NCBI GenBank assembly: GCA_963795485.1
Contig: CAWCIL010000002.1
Location: 124,001 to 188,000 of the forward strand
Direction: 5' to 3'
DNA: 64,000 nt
Source of the DNA: AP-15 sp963795485
Lineage (GTDB): Bacteria; Pseudomonadota; Alphaproteobacteria; ATCC43930; CGMCC-115725
A program made the translations under genes and the position numbers. Below, in pieces: positions 8,381-17,496 of this stretch. Under the pieces are notes generated by a model. It worked only from the letters and a program-made list of their open reading frames with translations, did no database searches and was not told the DNA's origin. Position 1 is the first letter of the stretch. The number at the start of each line of letters is the position of its first letter.

Positions 8381-8425
8381 TTCCTCGCGCCCCGCTGTCG
8401 CTTTGCACGACGGTGCATACCACCC

Positions 8426-8475
8426 TTGGGCGAAGCAACGAGTTTGGGCTTTGGGCGAAGCAACGAGTTTGACCC
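8426..8475. repeat. 25-bp tandem duplication upstream of the heme protein gene
   Basis: Two head-to-tail copies with a 25-bp period; the first 20-21 bases of each unit (TTGGGCGAAGCAACGAGTTT) are identical. It lies in the leader between the response regulator stop and the DUF3365 start. The period is not a multiple of three, which argues against coding. Confidence 0.75.
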
Positions 8476-8502
8476 GCATGTGTCCCCTGCTCCGTCGGCG
8501 GG

Positions 8503-8895
8503 TCAGGGGGCCGAGTGCTGCGTTGCGAGCGCGGCCAAGCGGCGCTTCAGCTCGTCGAAATCGACCGGCTTGCCGAGAAAGGCGGCGGCACCGAGCTCCT
8601 CGGCCCGCCGCATGCGCCGATCGTCGCCGTAGGCCGTCACCATGACCACCGGCAGCTCCGGCCGGCGGCGCTTGATCTCGCCCAGCAGGGCCAATCCGTC
8701 CATCCCTGGCATGTTGATGTCGGAAAGGATGACGATCAGCCCCGGGCCGATCTCGTCGAGGCGGCGCAGCGCCTCCTCTCCCGATGCGGCGAAGTGGAGG
8801 ACATATTCACCCCGGCGCGCCTCGCGGCGAAAGCGCTGGCGAAACAGGTCGGCCACATCGGGCTCGTCGTCGACGATCAGGATGCTGCACCCCAT
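8503..8895 (-). CDS. Single-domain response regulator (CheY-like)
   Basis: Receiver-only response regulator of 130 aa. The acidic pocket is in LIVDDEPD near the N-terminus, the phosphorylated Asp in VILSDINMPGMDG, the switch Thr in VVMVTAYG, and the Lys in FLGKPVD. There is no output domain. The ATG at 8895 is preceded by AGGA at suitable spacing; an upstream extension of the frame has low-complexity arginine-rich sequence and was rejected. Downstream in the same direction are the DUF3365 heme protein and the membrane histidine kinase, so it is the likely phosphotransfer partner of that kinase or an intermediate toward the ChvG/ChvI pair upstream. Confidence 0.88.
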   Translation of the reverse strand: MGCSILIVDDEPDVADLFRQRFRREARRGEYVLHFAASGEEALRRLDEIGPGLIVILSDINMPGMDGLALLGEIKRRRPELPVVMVTAYGDDRRMRRAEELGAAAFLGKPVDFDELKRRLAALATQHSAP

Positions 8896-8941
8896 TCTAG
8901 GTCCTATGGCCTGGTGCTCGCGATTGCGCCGCCGGCGCCGG

Positions 8942-9277
8942 TCAAACGATGCGGCCGTCGAGGACGTTCGCCGGCGAACCGCTCTCGATCTCGACCACCC
9001 ACAGATCCGGGTCGCGTCGACTCTGGCGCGAGATATAGTCATCCGCGTCGGCTTCGGCGACCACAGACGGGCCAGTGGCGCGCATCCAAAGGAGCTCGCC
9101 GTCCGGTCCGCGCGCCTGAGTCAGCACCGCGCAGCCCTCGTCGCGGCCGTTGAGCTTGATCAGCACCGCGCCCGAATCGCCGTCGCCGCGGGAGACCACC
9201 GCGACAGCAATCGCGGCGAGGTCGCAACGGCGGATCAATGCTTTGACCCACAAGCCGGTCTTCAGCCGCGGTTCCAC
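8942..9277 (-). CDS. DUF1491 family protein
   Basis: Conserved alphaproteobacterial protein of unknown function (111 aa, DUF1491). Recognisable family features are the N-terminal EPRLKTGLWVKALIRRC, the central GAVLIKLNGRDEG and the C-terminal RRDPDLWVVEIE. No signal peptide or membrane segment is visible, so it is cytoplasmic. I chose the GTG at 9277 because it puts the conserved EPRLKTG directly at the N-terminus and has GAGGA upstream. It begins 17 bases after the chvG-like kinase stop, so it is probably the third gene of the chvI-chvG operon. Confidence 0.82.
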   Translation of the reverse strand: MEPRLKTGLWVKALIRRCDLAAIAVAVVSRGDGDSGAVLIKLNGRDEGCAVLTQARGPDGELLWMRATGPSVVAEADADDYISRQSRRDPDLWVVEIESGSPANVLDGRIV

Positions 9278-9294
9278 TGCCGATGGTCCTCGGC

Positions 9295-10855
9295 TCAGCC
9301 GCGGCCGGGCGCCAGCGGCAGCCGGATATGCACGGTCAGACCGTGCGGTCTGCGGTTCTCGGCGGCGATCATCCCGCCCATCGCTTCGACATTGCGGCGG
9401 GCGATCCACAAGCCGATCCCGAAATAGCTGCCGGGCATTTCGCCGACCGCCTCGGCCCGGCGTTCGGAGTAGTAGCGCTCGAAGATTCGCTCGATCTGCT
9501 CGTCGGGTACGCCGGGGCCGCGGTCGGAAACCGTCAGATGGGCAAAGCGGCCGTCATGGGTCAGGTGCACCAGGATCTCGCTGCCCGACGGCGAGAAAGA
9601 CACGGCGTTGTCGATCAGATTGTCGAGGACGGTCTCGATCATCGCCTCGCTGCCGAGCACATAAAGGCCGGGCAAGAGGTCTGCGGTGATCGTCAGGTCG
9701 CGGCTGGCCAGAACGATCGTCACGTCGCGCTCGTCGAGAATCGCCGAACGGGTCTGGATCATCCGGCCGATGACCCGTCCGAGATCGACCGGCACCAGCG
9801 GCTCGTAAATCAGGTCGGCGGCGGCCTCGTCGAGCTCCCGCGCCGAGGCGACGAGGCCGTCGAGCCGGTCGAGCGCATGCTCGACCACGCCGATCGCCCG
9901 CTGGGCGCGGTTGTTGTCCTCGGGGAGCGCGCGGCGCAACGGCTCGAGCGACTGGCGGATCACCGCGATCGGCGTCTTGAAGGCGTGGGCGTTGTCCTCC
10001 GCCGTCTGCCGAATTTCCGCGGCGGAGCGGTGCAGGGCTTCGACCATGCGGTCGAATTCGGCGGCGACCTCGGCCAGCTCCGGCACGTCGGCCCTGGCGC
10101 CGAACGACCCGGCATCGGGCCCCTGGTCGCGAATTCCGCCGCGCCCGCCGGGCAAAGCGGCGCAGCCCGCCGCGCACGCCAAACAGGGTGGAAAAGGTAA
10201 TCGCGGCCATTGCGAGATAGATCAGCGCCGCGATCCGCACCGGCGGCGTCGCCCAATAGGGCTGGCCGAGATATGCCGATGGGAACGCGTCCTGGGAAAA
10301 CGAAGCAACCACCGCCCAGCACCCCGTTGCGGTCGCCAGCGGCGTCACCGCGGTCACGATCTCGGCGCCGCCGGTCGGGCGATGGTAGATCAGCGAATAC
10401 GGCAGTTCGCCGCGGCAGTTCTGAGCGAGACGCGCGAGCACGCCCTGCTTCGCCAGAGTATCGCGTTCGGCCTGCAGGTTGGCGGGACCGACCACGGTGG
10501 GCCACGACGCCACATAATAAAAGCCGTCACTGCCCGCACCGGCAGGGGCCAGCAGCAGCTTGATCGTCGTCACCTCGCCGGCAAAGCGGGCGAGGGTGGG
10601 GCCGAGCTGGGGAAGCGAGTTGATATCGGCGGTCTGCAGCAGCGGCAGCAACGATTGGCTGATCACCCGGCCTTCCTCGCGCACGCTGCGTAGCAGCAGC
10701 TGCTGACTCTGCTCGTAGGCGTTTCGGAATTCTATATAGAGAAAGACGGGGACCAGCAGAAAGATGACCGCAAGGAGCCCGGTTTTTACCGTCAGCGACC
10801 ACGCCCAGCGCAGTCCGTGCCGAGGCCTAGGGCTGGGAGGTCCAGCGGTATCCAA
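9295..10855 (-). pseudogene. chvG: ChvG-like sensor histidine kinase with a frameshift
   Basis: One kinase locus read in two frames. The upstream part has a membrane helix (LLAVIFLLVPVFLYIEF), a periplasmic domain of about 160 residues and a second helix (AALIYLAMAAITFSTLFGV). The downstream part has the HAMP-like VPELAEVAAEFDRMVEAL, the H-box NAHAFKTPIAVIRQSLE (phospho-His), N-box DNLIDNAVSF, G1 SDRGPGVP and G2 FGIGLWIA. The switch of frame falls near 10137-10148, after RRFARRA, and one extra base explains it. The FKTPI H-box is characteristic of ChvG-like kinases. The start is unclear: a TTG at 10855 overlaps the chvI stop. Either an assembly error or a genuine break. Confidence 0.8.
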
Positions 10856-11546
10856 AACCGGCGTAGTTATGGATGAGGTCGAAATCGGGATCGCTGTCGC
10901 GGAACTTCTTACGGATACGCTTGATGAAGGTACGGACATTGGCGCGGTACCCCTCTGCCCCATGACCGGCGACGAAGTCCTTGCCGTGCACGAGATCATA
11001 GATCTCGCGATAACCAACGTCATGCCCGGCGTTCTCAGCGAGCAGCGCCAGGATCCTGAATTCGGTCAAGGTCAGGTCGATGGTCCGCCCCGCCCACTGG
11101 GCGCGATTGGTGTCGAAGCGCAGCTCCAACAGGCCGAGCCGCAGCGTATCGGGCCGCGGGGTCTCGAATTCCGCGGCGGGCCGTGCGCCCTCGGTGATCA
11201 GCTGCAGGCGCTTGACCAGGATCGGTAGGCGCCGCGCCTTGTCGATAAAATCGATCGCACCTCCGGCGAGCGCGGCTTCTTCGTAGATGTCGTCGGAGAG
11301 TGCCGTCAGAAAAATCACCGGGATCGCGATCCCGCGCCCGCGCATGCGCCGCAGCACCTCGATGCCGGTCAGCTGCGGCATGCGCCAGTCGAGCAGCATC
11401 GCATCGGCGCCCCCGCCGTCTTCGAGATAGGCGAGCGCGTCGCGGCCGTTATCGAAACTGGTAACCTCGTATCCTTCGTCGATCAGGTTGAGGCCGAGCG
11501 ATTCGCGAAACAGATCGTCGTCGTCAACGAGAAGCAGGTGGGGCAT
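10827..11546 (-). CDS. chvI: ChvI-like OmpR-family response regulator
   Basis: Response regulator (239 aa) with an N-terminal receiver and a C-terminal winged-helix DNA-binding domain. The receiver begins PHLLLVDDDDLFRESLGL; the phospho-Asp is in AMLLDWRMPQLTG, the switch Thr in IFLTALSD, and an IDKARRLPIL segment replaces the usual KP. The winged helix includes DLTLTEFRILALLAENAG and the C-terminal FDLIHNYAGFGYRW. Known ChvI homologues control envelope stress and acid responses. The start ATG at 11546 places DDD near residue 10. It overlaps or abuts the chvG-like kinase immediately downstream, so the two are co-transcribed. Confidence 0.88.
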   Translation of the reverse strand: MPHLLLVDDDDLFRESLGLNLIDEGYEVTSFDNGRDALAYLEDGGGADAMLLDWRMPQLTGIEVLRRMRGRGIAIPVIFLTALSDDIYEEAALAGGAIDFIDKARRLPILVKRLQLITEGARPAAEFETPRPDTLRLGLLELRFDTNRAQWAGRTIDLTLTEFRILALLAENAGHDVGYREIYDLVHGKDFVAGHGAEGYRANVRTFIKRIRKKFRDSDPDFDLIHNYAGFGYRWTSQP

Positions 11547-11560
11547 GGTCAAAATCGGCT

Positions 11561-12151
11561 CTAACTCCCGCGGGCGACTACCAGCGAGCGCAGGCAATCC
11601 TGCTGCCCGGCCGGATCGGCGGCGTCGCCTTTGAACTTGTAGTGCAGCGCCCGCATTTTGCCGCTGCGCAGATCAAGATAAAAGAACAGATCGAGTTCGC
11701 AGGTGGCGTTGCGATAGCGCCAGACCGTAGCCGGAGGTGCCGCGGACTGCTCGGTCGCGGCTCCGAACAGGTGCACCGCCGCCGGTTGGTCGAGCCCGAC
11801 AAGCTGTTTTGTCTGCGGCGGCGGCAGTGAGCTCTGCACGGCCGCCCCGGGCTCGTTCGCCCCTGGTCCGCTTATCGCCCCGGGTTCGCCCATTGCGACA
11901 GCCTCGTCGGCACTCTCGGGTGCGGCGCCGGCAACCGGCGGCGGCTCCGGCTTGCGCTGCGGGACCGGGAAGAACCGGCGCCGCGGCGCCGGCGGCAGCG
12001 GAAGCGCGGGCGGCGGCTCGATCGCCAATATCGGCGCCGGGGCCGGCGGCGGCTTGGCGGCGCAGGACGCAAGCATCCCCATCCCGAGGCTCATCAGAGC
12101 GGGATAGAAGAGCGATCCCCACCGCTCAGTTCTAGCGAGCCCTACTACCAT
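11561..12151 (-). CDS. Proline-rich lipoprotein of unknown function
   Basis: Predicted outer- or inner-membrane lipoprotein (196 aa). The N-terminal signal ends in the lipobox LASC (MSLGMGMLASC), with the Cys near residue 32 if the ATG at 12151 is used. Residues about 37-80 are a Pro/Ala-rich linker and the C-terminal 70 residues form a small domain with two cysteines (ATCELDLFFYLDLRSGKMRA and QQDCLRSLV). Similar short C-terminal domains occur in alphaproteobacterial hypothetical lipoproteins; I do not recognise a named family. It lies just upstream of chvI on the same strand, with a second lipoprotein gene before it. Confidence 0.65.
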   Translation of the reverse strand: MVVGLARTERWGSLFYPALMSLGMGMLASCAAKPPPAPAPILAIEPPPALPLPPAPRRRFFPVPQRKPEPPPVAGAAPESADEAVAMGEPGAISGPGANEPGAAVQSSLPPPQTKQLVGLDQPAAVHLFGAATEQSAAPPATVWRYRNATCELDLFFYLDLRSGKMRALHYKFKGDAADPAGQQDCLRSLVVARGS

Positions 12152-12202
12152 CCGGTCCACACGCAACCATAATTTCCATTCTAAAATATAACATAACACA
12201 GA

Positions 12203-12697
12203 TCAGCGCCGCGCCAGCCGCTCGACGGCTCCGATGTCGCCGTCGCGGTAGATCGCCACCAGCTGGCGATCATTCAACAGGACATAGGTTTGGTCGCCAT
12301 GGGCGCAACGGAGCGCGGCAACGGGATAAGTCGGCGCTACCAGCAGATCGGACAATTGCTTGCCGAGATCAGGCTGGCGCGGCAGCAGCGCGGCCAGCGC
12401 CTGGCGGCTCCAGGTGGCGTAGACAAAGCTGAACGTGCCGCCGCAGGTGCTGCCGTCAAGAGCGGTTCTCCGCCCATCGGACTGGTTCTGGACGACCGTG
12501 TCCTGGCGAATGGCGATCGTGTCGTTATCGGGATCAGCCCAGGTCCCGACAAACGGGTTTTGCTCCGGCGGCGCCCGCGCTGCGACACAGGCGGCCAGCG
12601 CCAACGAAAGCAGCGTCGGAGCGACGCGCCGGAAGGACCGTCGACCTCGGCAGCGGAGCACGCTTCGCCTCTGTTTCAACACGACTGAGGGTAGCAT
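12203..12697 (-). CDS. Hypothetical lipoprotein
   Basis: Predicted lipoprotein of at most 164 aa. The signal APTLLSLALAAC ends at a lipobox Cys. The mature part begins NPFVGTWADPDNDTIAIRQDTVVQ, reminiscent of small beta-barrel, lipocalin-like META/DUF domains in which a GTWxxP start is common, and it contains the cysteine pair STCGGTF and ALRCAHGD. The ATG at 12697 gives a long charged n-region; an internal GTG just before the hydrophobic core is an alternative start. It is followed on the same strand by a second lipoprotein and chvI. Function unknown. Confidence 0.65.
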   Translation of the reverse strand: MLPSVVLKQRRSVLRCRGRRSFRRVAPTLLSLALAACVAARAPPEQNPFVGTWADPDNDTIAIRQDTVVQNQSDGRRTALDGSTCGGTFSFVYATWSRQALAALLPRQPDLGKQLSDLLVAPTYPVAALRCAHGDQTYVLLNDRQLVAIYRDGDIGAVERLARR

Positions 12698-12833
12698 ATC
12701 ACGACCATCGACACAACGGAGGGAGGATCGCTGCGCAGCGTTTCGGCTGACTATGCGCCCGCTCCAGCGTTACGTAACTGCGATGTGCCTGGTCAACGTC
12801 TCGATCAACCCCCCGATAAATTGTCGCCGGCTG

Positions 12834-15800
12834 TTATACCGAGAAATACTTCGCCTCCGGGTGGTGGACGACGATCGCCGAGGTCGATTGCTCGGGATCG
12901 AGCTGGTCTTCCTCGGAGAGGGTGATGCCGATCTCCTCGGCGCGCAGCAGCGCCAACAGCTGCCTCTGATCGGCGAGGTTCGGGCAGGCCGGATAGCCGA
13001 ACGAATAGCGGCTGCCGCGATAGCCTTGTGCCAGCATCGCCTCGGCGTCGCGCGCTTCCTCGCCGGCAAAGCCCAGTTCGCCGCGGATCCGCCGGTGCAG
13101 ATACTCGGCGAGCGCCTCGGCCATCTCGACCGAGAGTCCGTGCAGGTAGAGGTAATCCTGGTATCGATTGTCGGCGAACCACTCGCGTGCGGCCTCCGAG
13201 GCGCGCTTTCCCATCGTCACCACCTGCAATCCGATCACGTCGCGCTCGGGCTCGGCAATGTCGCGAAAGAAATCGGCGACGCACAACCCGCCCTCCTTGT
13301 TCTGGCGCGGGAACGAGAAGCGGGTCACCTGCCGCTCTCCGTCGGGGTCGAACAGGACCACGTCGTTGCCCTCGGCAGCGCACGGCCAATAGCCGTAGGC
13401 GGCCTGCGGGACCAGGATTTCCTCGCGGATCGCAATGTCGAGAATGCGCCGCAATACCGGCCGCAGCTCGTCCTTGGCCCATTCGCGGAACTCGTCCAGG
13501 CTCTTGCCGTCTTTGCGGTAGCCCCATTGGAATTGGTACAGCATGCGCTCGTTGAGATACGGCACGACCGCCTTTGGCGATACTCGCTCGATCGTGCGCG
13601 GCCCCCAGAAGGGCGGCTGCGGCACCGGCACGCCGCGGGTCAGCTCGGTCCGGCGCAGGCGGATCTCATCTACATCGACCGGCCTTAACGGCCGCGGGTC
13701 GGCGGCGCGGCCGAGCTTGCGCGACGGCTTGACCGTGCGGCCCTCGTTCTTGGCCCGGACCTCTTCGAGATGGGCGTCGAACTTGCCGTTGACGATCTTG
13801 TCCATCAGGCCGAGCCCGTCGAAGGCGTCGCGCGCATAGGCGACGCGGCCCGCCGCATAGGCTTTGACGCAATCCTCCTCGACATAGCGGCGGGTCAACG
13901 CGGCGCCGCCGAGCATGACCGGCAAGGTCAACCCCTGCCGGCTCATCTCTTCGAGGTTCTCGCGCATCACCACGGTCGATTTGACCAAAAGCCCCGACAT
14001 GCCGACAGCGTCCGCCTGTTGCGCCGCCGCAGCTTCAAGGATGGCCCCGATCGGCTGCTTGATGCCGAGATTAATGACCCGGTAGCCGTTGTTGGTCAGG
14101 ATGATGTCTACCAGGTTCTTGCCGATGTCGTGCACGTCGCCGCGCACCGTCGCCAACACCACCGTACCCCTCTCCTGGCCAGCGAGCCGCTCCATATAGC
14201 GGTTCGAGAAAACGCACTGCCGCCTTCATCGTCTCGGCCGATTGCAGCACGAAGGGCAGCTGCATCTTGCCGGCGCCGAATAATTCGCCGACTGTCTTCA
14301 TTCCGCCGAGCAGGATGTCGTTGATGATGTCGAGCGGCCGATAGCTCGCCATCGCCAGATCGAGGTCGGCGTCAAGGCCCTGGCGGTCGCCGTCGACAAT
14401 GCGCTGGGCGAGCCGGTCTTCGAGCTTCTCGGGCCGACCCTTCTTCTCGCTGGTTTCGACCGCGCGGTTCTCGAATAAGGCAATGAAGGCGTGCAGCGGG
14501 TCGTAGCCCTCGTGCCGCCGGTCGAAGATCAGATCCTCGGCGATCCGCGCCTCCTCCGGCGGGATCTTGTGCAACGGCATGATCCGCGAGAAATGGACGA
14601 TCGCCCCGGTCAGCCCGCGGCGCAGCGCATGGTCGAGAAAGACCGAGTTCAGGATCTGTCGCGCCGGCGGATTGAGCCCGAACGAGATGTTCGAGAGGCC
14701 GAGGATGATCTGGCATTCGGGCATGGCCTGCGCAATCTGTTCGATCGCGTCGAGGGTATTTAGGCCGAGCCTGCGGTCGTCCGCGTTGCCGGTGCAGATC
14801 GTAAAAGTCAGCGGGTCGAACAACAGGTCCGAGGGTGGCAGCCCATGCTTGCCGCAGGCAAAGTTGTGAAGCCGGCGCGCCACGGCGAGCTTGTGCGGGA
14901 CGTCCTTGGCCATGCCGGTTTCGTCAATGGTCAGGGCGATGACCGCGGCGCCGAAGCGGCGGGCGAGCTTGAGGCGCTTGTCAGCCGCCTCCTCGCCATC
15001 CTCGAAATTGATCGAATTGACGATCGGCTTGCCGCCATAGAGCTTGAGCGCCGCTTCGAGCACCGGAAATTCGGTCGAATCGATGACCAGCGGCGCATTG
15101 ACCGCACCGCGCAGGCGGGACACCGCCTGGGTCATGTCGGCGACCTCGTCGCGCCCGACAAAGGCGGTGCACAGATCGAGGGTGTGCGAGCCTTCCTTGA
15201 CCTGCTCGCGACCGATCTCGATGCAGCCGTCCCAGTCGCCCTGCTCCTGCAGCTGGCGGAATTTGCGCGAGCCGTTGGCGTTGCAGCGCTCGCCGATGGA
15301 CAGCCAGGCGTTTTCCTGGCGCAGCGCCACCTGGCCGTAGAGTGAGGCGACCGAGGGCGTCCAGACCGGGCGACGGGCGCGCGGCCCGGGTCGCGGGCGG
15401 TCGCGGCCGAGACGCCGCAGCATCGTGTCGAGGGCGGCGATGTGGGCAATCTCGGTGCCGCAGCAGCCGCCGATCATGTTGACCCCGTCCTCGACGACAA
15501 AGCGCTCGATCCACTGCGCGAGCTCGGCGGCGCCCAGCGGGTATCGCGCACGGCCGGCGACCAGCTCGGGCAATCCGGCATTGGGCTGGACCGAAATATG
15601 ACCCGGCCAGTTCTCGCCGAGCCATTTGACGTGCTCCGCCATCTCGCGAGGGCCGGTGGCGCAGTTGAGCCCGATCATCGGCACATCGAGCGCGTGGATC
15701 ACCGTCGCCGCGGCGGCGATGTCGGCCCCAACCAGCAGGCTGCCGGTGGTTTCGATCGTGACCTGGACCAGGATCGGCGTGTCCTTGGCAGCCTCGGCGC

Positions 15801-16329
15801 GTGCCCGCTTGGCGCCGTTGACCGCCGCCTTGACCTGCAACGGGTCCTGGCAGGTTTCGACGATGATCGCGTCAACCCCGCCGCCGATCAGCCCGGCGCA
15901 TTGCATCGTCAGCGCGTCTTCGATCTCCTGATAGGCGACATGGCCGAGCGAGGGCAGGCGGGTTCCCGGCCCGACCGAGCCCAGCACAAACCGGGTGCGG
16001 CCGTCATGAGCGAACTCGGCGACGGCTTCGCAAGCGATCTCGGCGGCAAGACGGTTCAGGGCAAAGGCGCGGTCGGCGAGCCCGAACTCGCCCAGGGTGA
16101 TCGGCGAGCCGCCAAAGCTATTGGTCTGGACCGCGTCGCAGCCGGCTTCGAGATAGCCGCGATGGATCTCGCGGATCAGGTCGGGACGGCTCTCGCAGAC
16201 GATCTCGGTGCAGTTTTCCAAGCCCAAAAAATCGCGCTCGACATCGAGATTGCGCGCCTGGACCTGGGTTCCCATGGCACCGTCGCACAGCACCACGCGG
16301 TCGGCGAGGTAATCGAGCAAATGGGGCAT
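12834..16329 (-). pseudogene. metH: Cobalamin-dependent methionine synthase with a single-base frameshift
   Basis: Full-length MetH (about 1165 codons) once one base is removed. Domains in order: homocysteine-binding barrel (DGAMGTQVQ, zinc site GGCCGTE), pterin/methyl-folate barrel (SIGERCNANGSRKFR), cobalamin cap, B12-binding domain (DVHDIGKNLVDIIL with the axial His, then MSGLLVKS), and the C-terminal AdoMet reactivation domain (FSFPRQNKEGGLCVADFF, GYPACPNLADQ). The frame changes inside ...FLEP / MERLAGQ, where one extra base near 14199 separates the cap from the B12 domain. The break lies in essential sequence, so it is either a consensus error or true inactivation. The start ATG at 16329 follows a weak ribosome site. 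It lies downstream of metF. Confidence 0.9.
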
Positions 16330-16351
16330 CTCAAGCTGCTCTGAATCCGCA

Positions 16352-16540
16352 GGGAGCCCCCCTCCGCAGCGTTGCCGCGGAGAGGGAGGGGGCCGCGCCC
16401 CACGAGTCCGCACGACGCGCGGCCCGAGGACAAGCTCCGGCGTGGGAGGGTGAGGCGGCCTTCTGGCGTGCTGATGCCGCGGCTGGCGCCCGCCTCACCC
16501 TGCCCTCTCCTCCCGCTCGCGGGGGGAGAGGAAAATTGCG
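16352..16540. repeat. Palindromic intergenic repeats between metF and metH
   Basis: The 228-bp metF-metH gap (16330-16557) contains no gene but is filled by G/C-rich hairpins. One is a long stem at about 16358-16395 (arms related to CCCCCTCC / GGAGGGGG). The second, at about 16490-16540, has the core CCTCACCCTGCCCTCTCCTC followed by GCGGGGGGAGAGG. The second core recurs at 46052-46127 and 55745-55834, so it is a dispersed repeat family. No cobalamin or SAM riboswitch consensus was recognised here. Confidence 0.65.
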
Positions 16541-16557
16541 GCGACTGAATGGCACGC

Positions 16558-17496
16558 TTATGCCACCGATGCGGGGGATTTTTTGGCGCGCACGCCCAAG
16601 AGGTGGCAGATTGCGACGATCAGATCGGCGCGGTTCAGCGTGTAAAAATGAAATTCGTGCACTCCCTCGGCATGTAGACGCCGGCACTGCTCGGCGGCGA
16701 GCGAGGTGGCGACCAGCCGCCGCGTGTCGGGATCGTCGTCGAGCCCGGCGAAGTGGCCTTCCATCCAGGCCGGGATCGAGGTCCCGCAGGCTGCGCTGAA
16801 TTTCTTAACCTGGGCATAATTGGTGACCGGCAGGATGCCCGGCACCAACGGCACCGCGATCCCGGCCGCGGCGGCCCGGTCGCGAAACCGCAGAAAGAGC
16901 TCGACATCGAAAAAATACTGGGTGATCGCGCGGCTGGCGCCGGCATCGACCTTTCGCTGCAGATTGTCTAGGTCGTGTGCGGCGCTTTTCGCTTCGGGAT
17001 GGATCTCAGGATAGGCGGCGACGCTGATCTCGAAATCGGCGACCCGTTTGAGGCCGGCGACGAGATCAGCGGCATAAGCGTAGCCGCCGGGGTACGGCGC
17101 ATAGCCTTGACCTCCGGCGGGCGGGTCGCCGCGCAACGCGACGATGTGGCGGATCCCGGCCTGCCAGTAATCCTGCGCCACTGCATCGATCTCCTCCCGC
17201 CCCGCGGCGACGCAGGTCAGATGAGCCGCGGGTTCGAGCATAGTCTCGCGCCGGATGCGGCGGACCGTCGCATGGGTCCGTTCGCGGGTCGAGCCGCCAG
17301 CTCCGTAGGTGACCGAAACAAAACGCGGCGCCAAGGGTTCGAGCCGCTCGACCACCTCCCACAGCCGCGCCTCCATTTCTGCCGTCTTCGGCGGAAAGAA
17401 TTCGAAAGAGACGCGCGGCGGGCCGGCGTCAAAATCGATCACCGGGTCGGCAGCGAGCCGGCCGTGCGACTGCCCCGAGCCGAGCTTCCCGATCAT
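16558..17496 (-). CDS. metF: Methylenetetrahydrofolate reductase
   Basis: FAD-dependent TIM-barrel enzyme (312 aa) reducing 5,10-methylene-THF to 5-methyl-THF, the methyl donor for MetH. Landmarks are the N-terminal SFEFFPPKTAEME (catalytic Glu), FVSVTYGAGGSTRERTH, HLTCVA, IVALRGDPP and the FAD/folate segment ITQYFFD. The chosen ATG at 17496 overlaps the stop of the upstream ArsR-methyltransferase gene as ATGA, so the two are translationally coupled and probably controlled together. metH follows after a repeat-filled gap. The longer open frame upstream of 17496 is a shadow of the regulator gene. Length is normal for the family. Confidence 0.93.
   Translation of the reverse strand: MIGKLGSGQSHGRLAADPVIDFDAGPPRVSFEFFPPKTAEMEARLWEVVERLEPLAPRFVSVTYGAGGSTRERTHATVRRIRRETMLEPAAHLTCVAAGREEIDAVAQDYWQAGIRHIVALRGDPPAGGQGYAPYPGGYAYAADLVAGLKRVADFEISVAAYPEIHPEAKSAAHDLDNLQRKVDAGASRAITQYFFDVELFLRFRDRAAAAGIAVPLVPGILPVTNYAQVKKFSAACGTSIPAWMEGHFAGLDDDPDTRRLVATSLAAEQCRRLHAEGVHEFHFYTLNRADLIVAICHLLGVRAKKSPASVA

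Noticed and set aside
5945..8632. Long plus-strand open frame of nearly 900 codons
   Set aside because: It is the antisense of the histidine kinase and DUF3365 genes. Its composition (Asp/Gly/His/Arg-rich) is typical of high-GC shadow frames, and no domain is recognised.
16330..16557. Possible cobalamin or SAM riboswitch upstream of metH
   Set aside because: The gap is made of G/C-rich palindromic repeats; no B12-box or SAM-type core could be recognised by eye.
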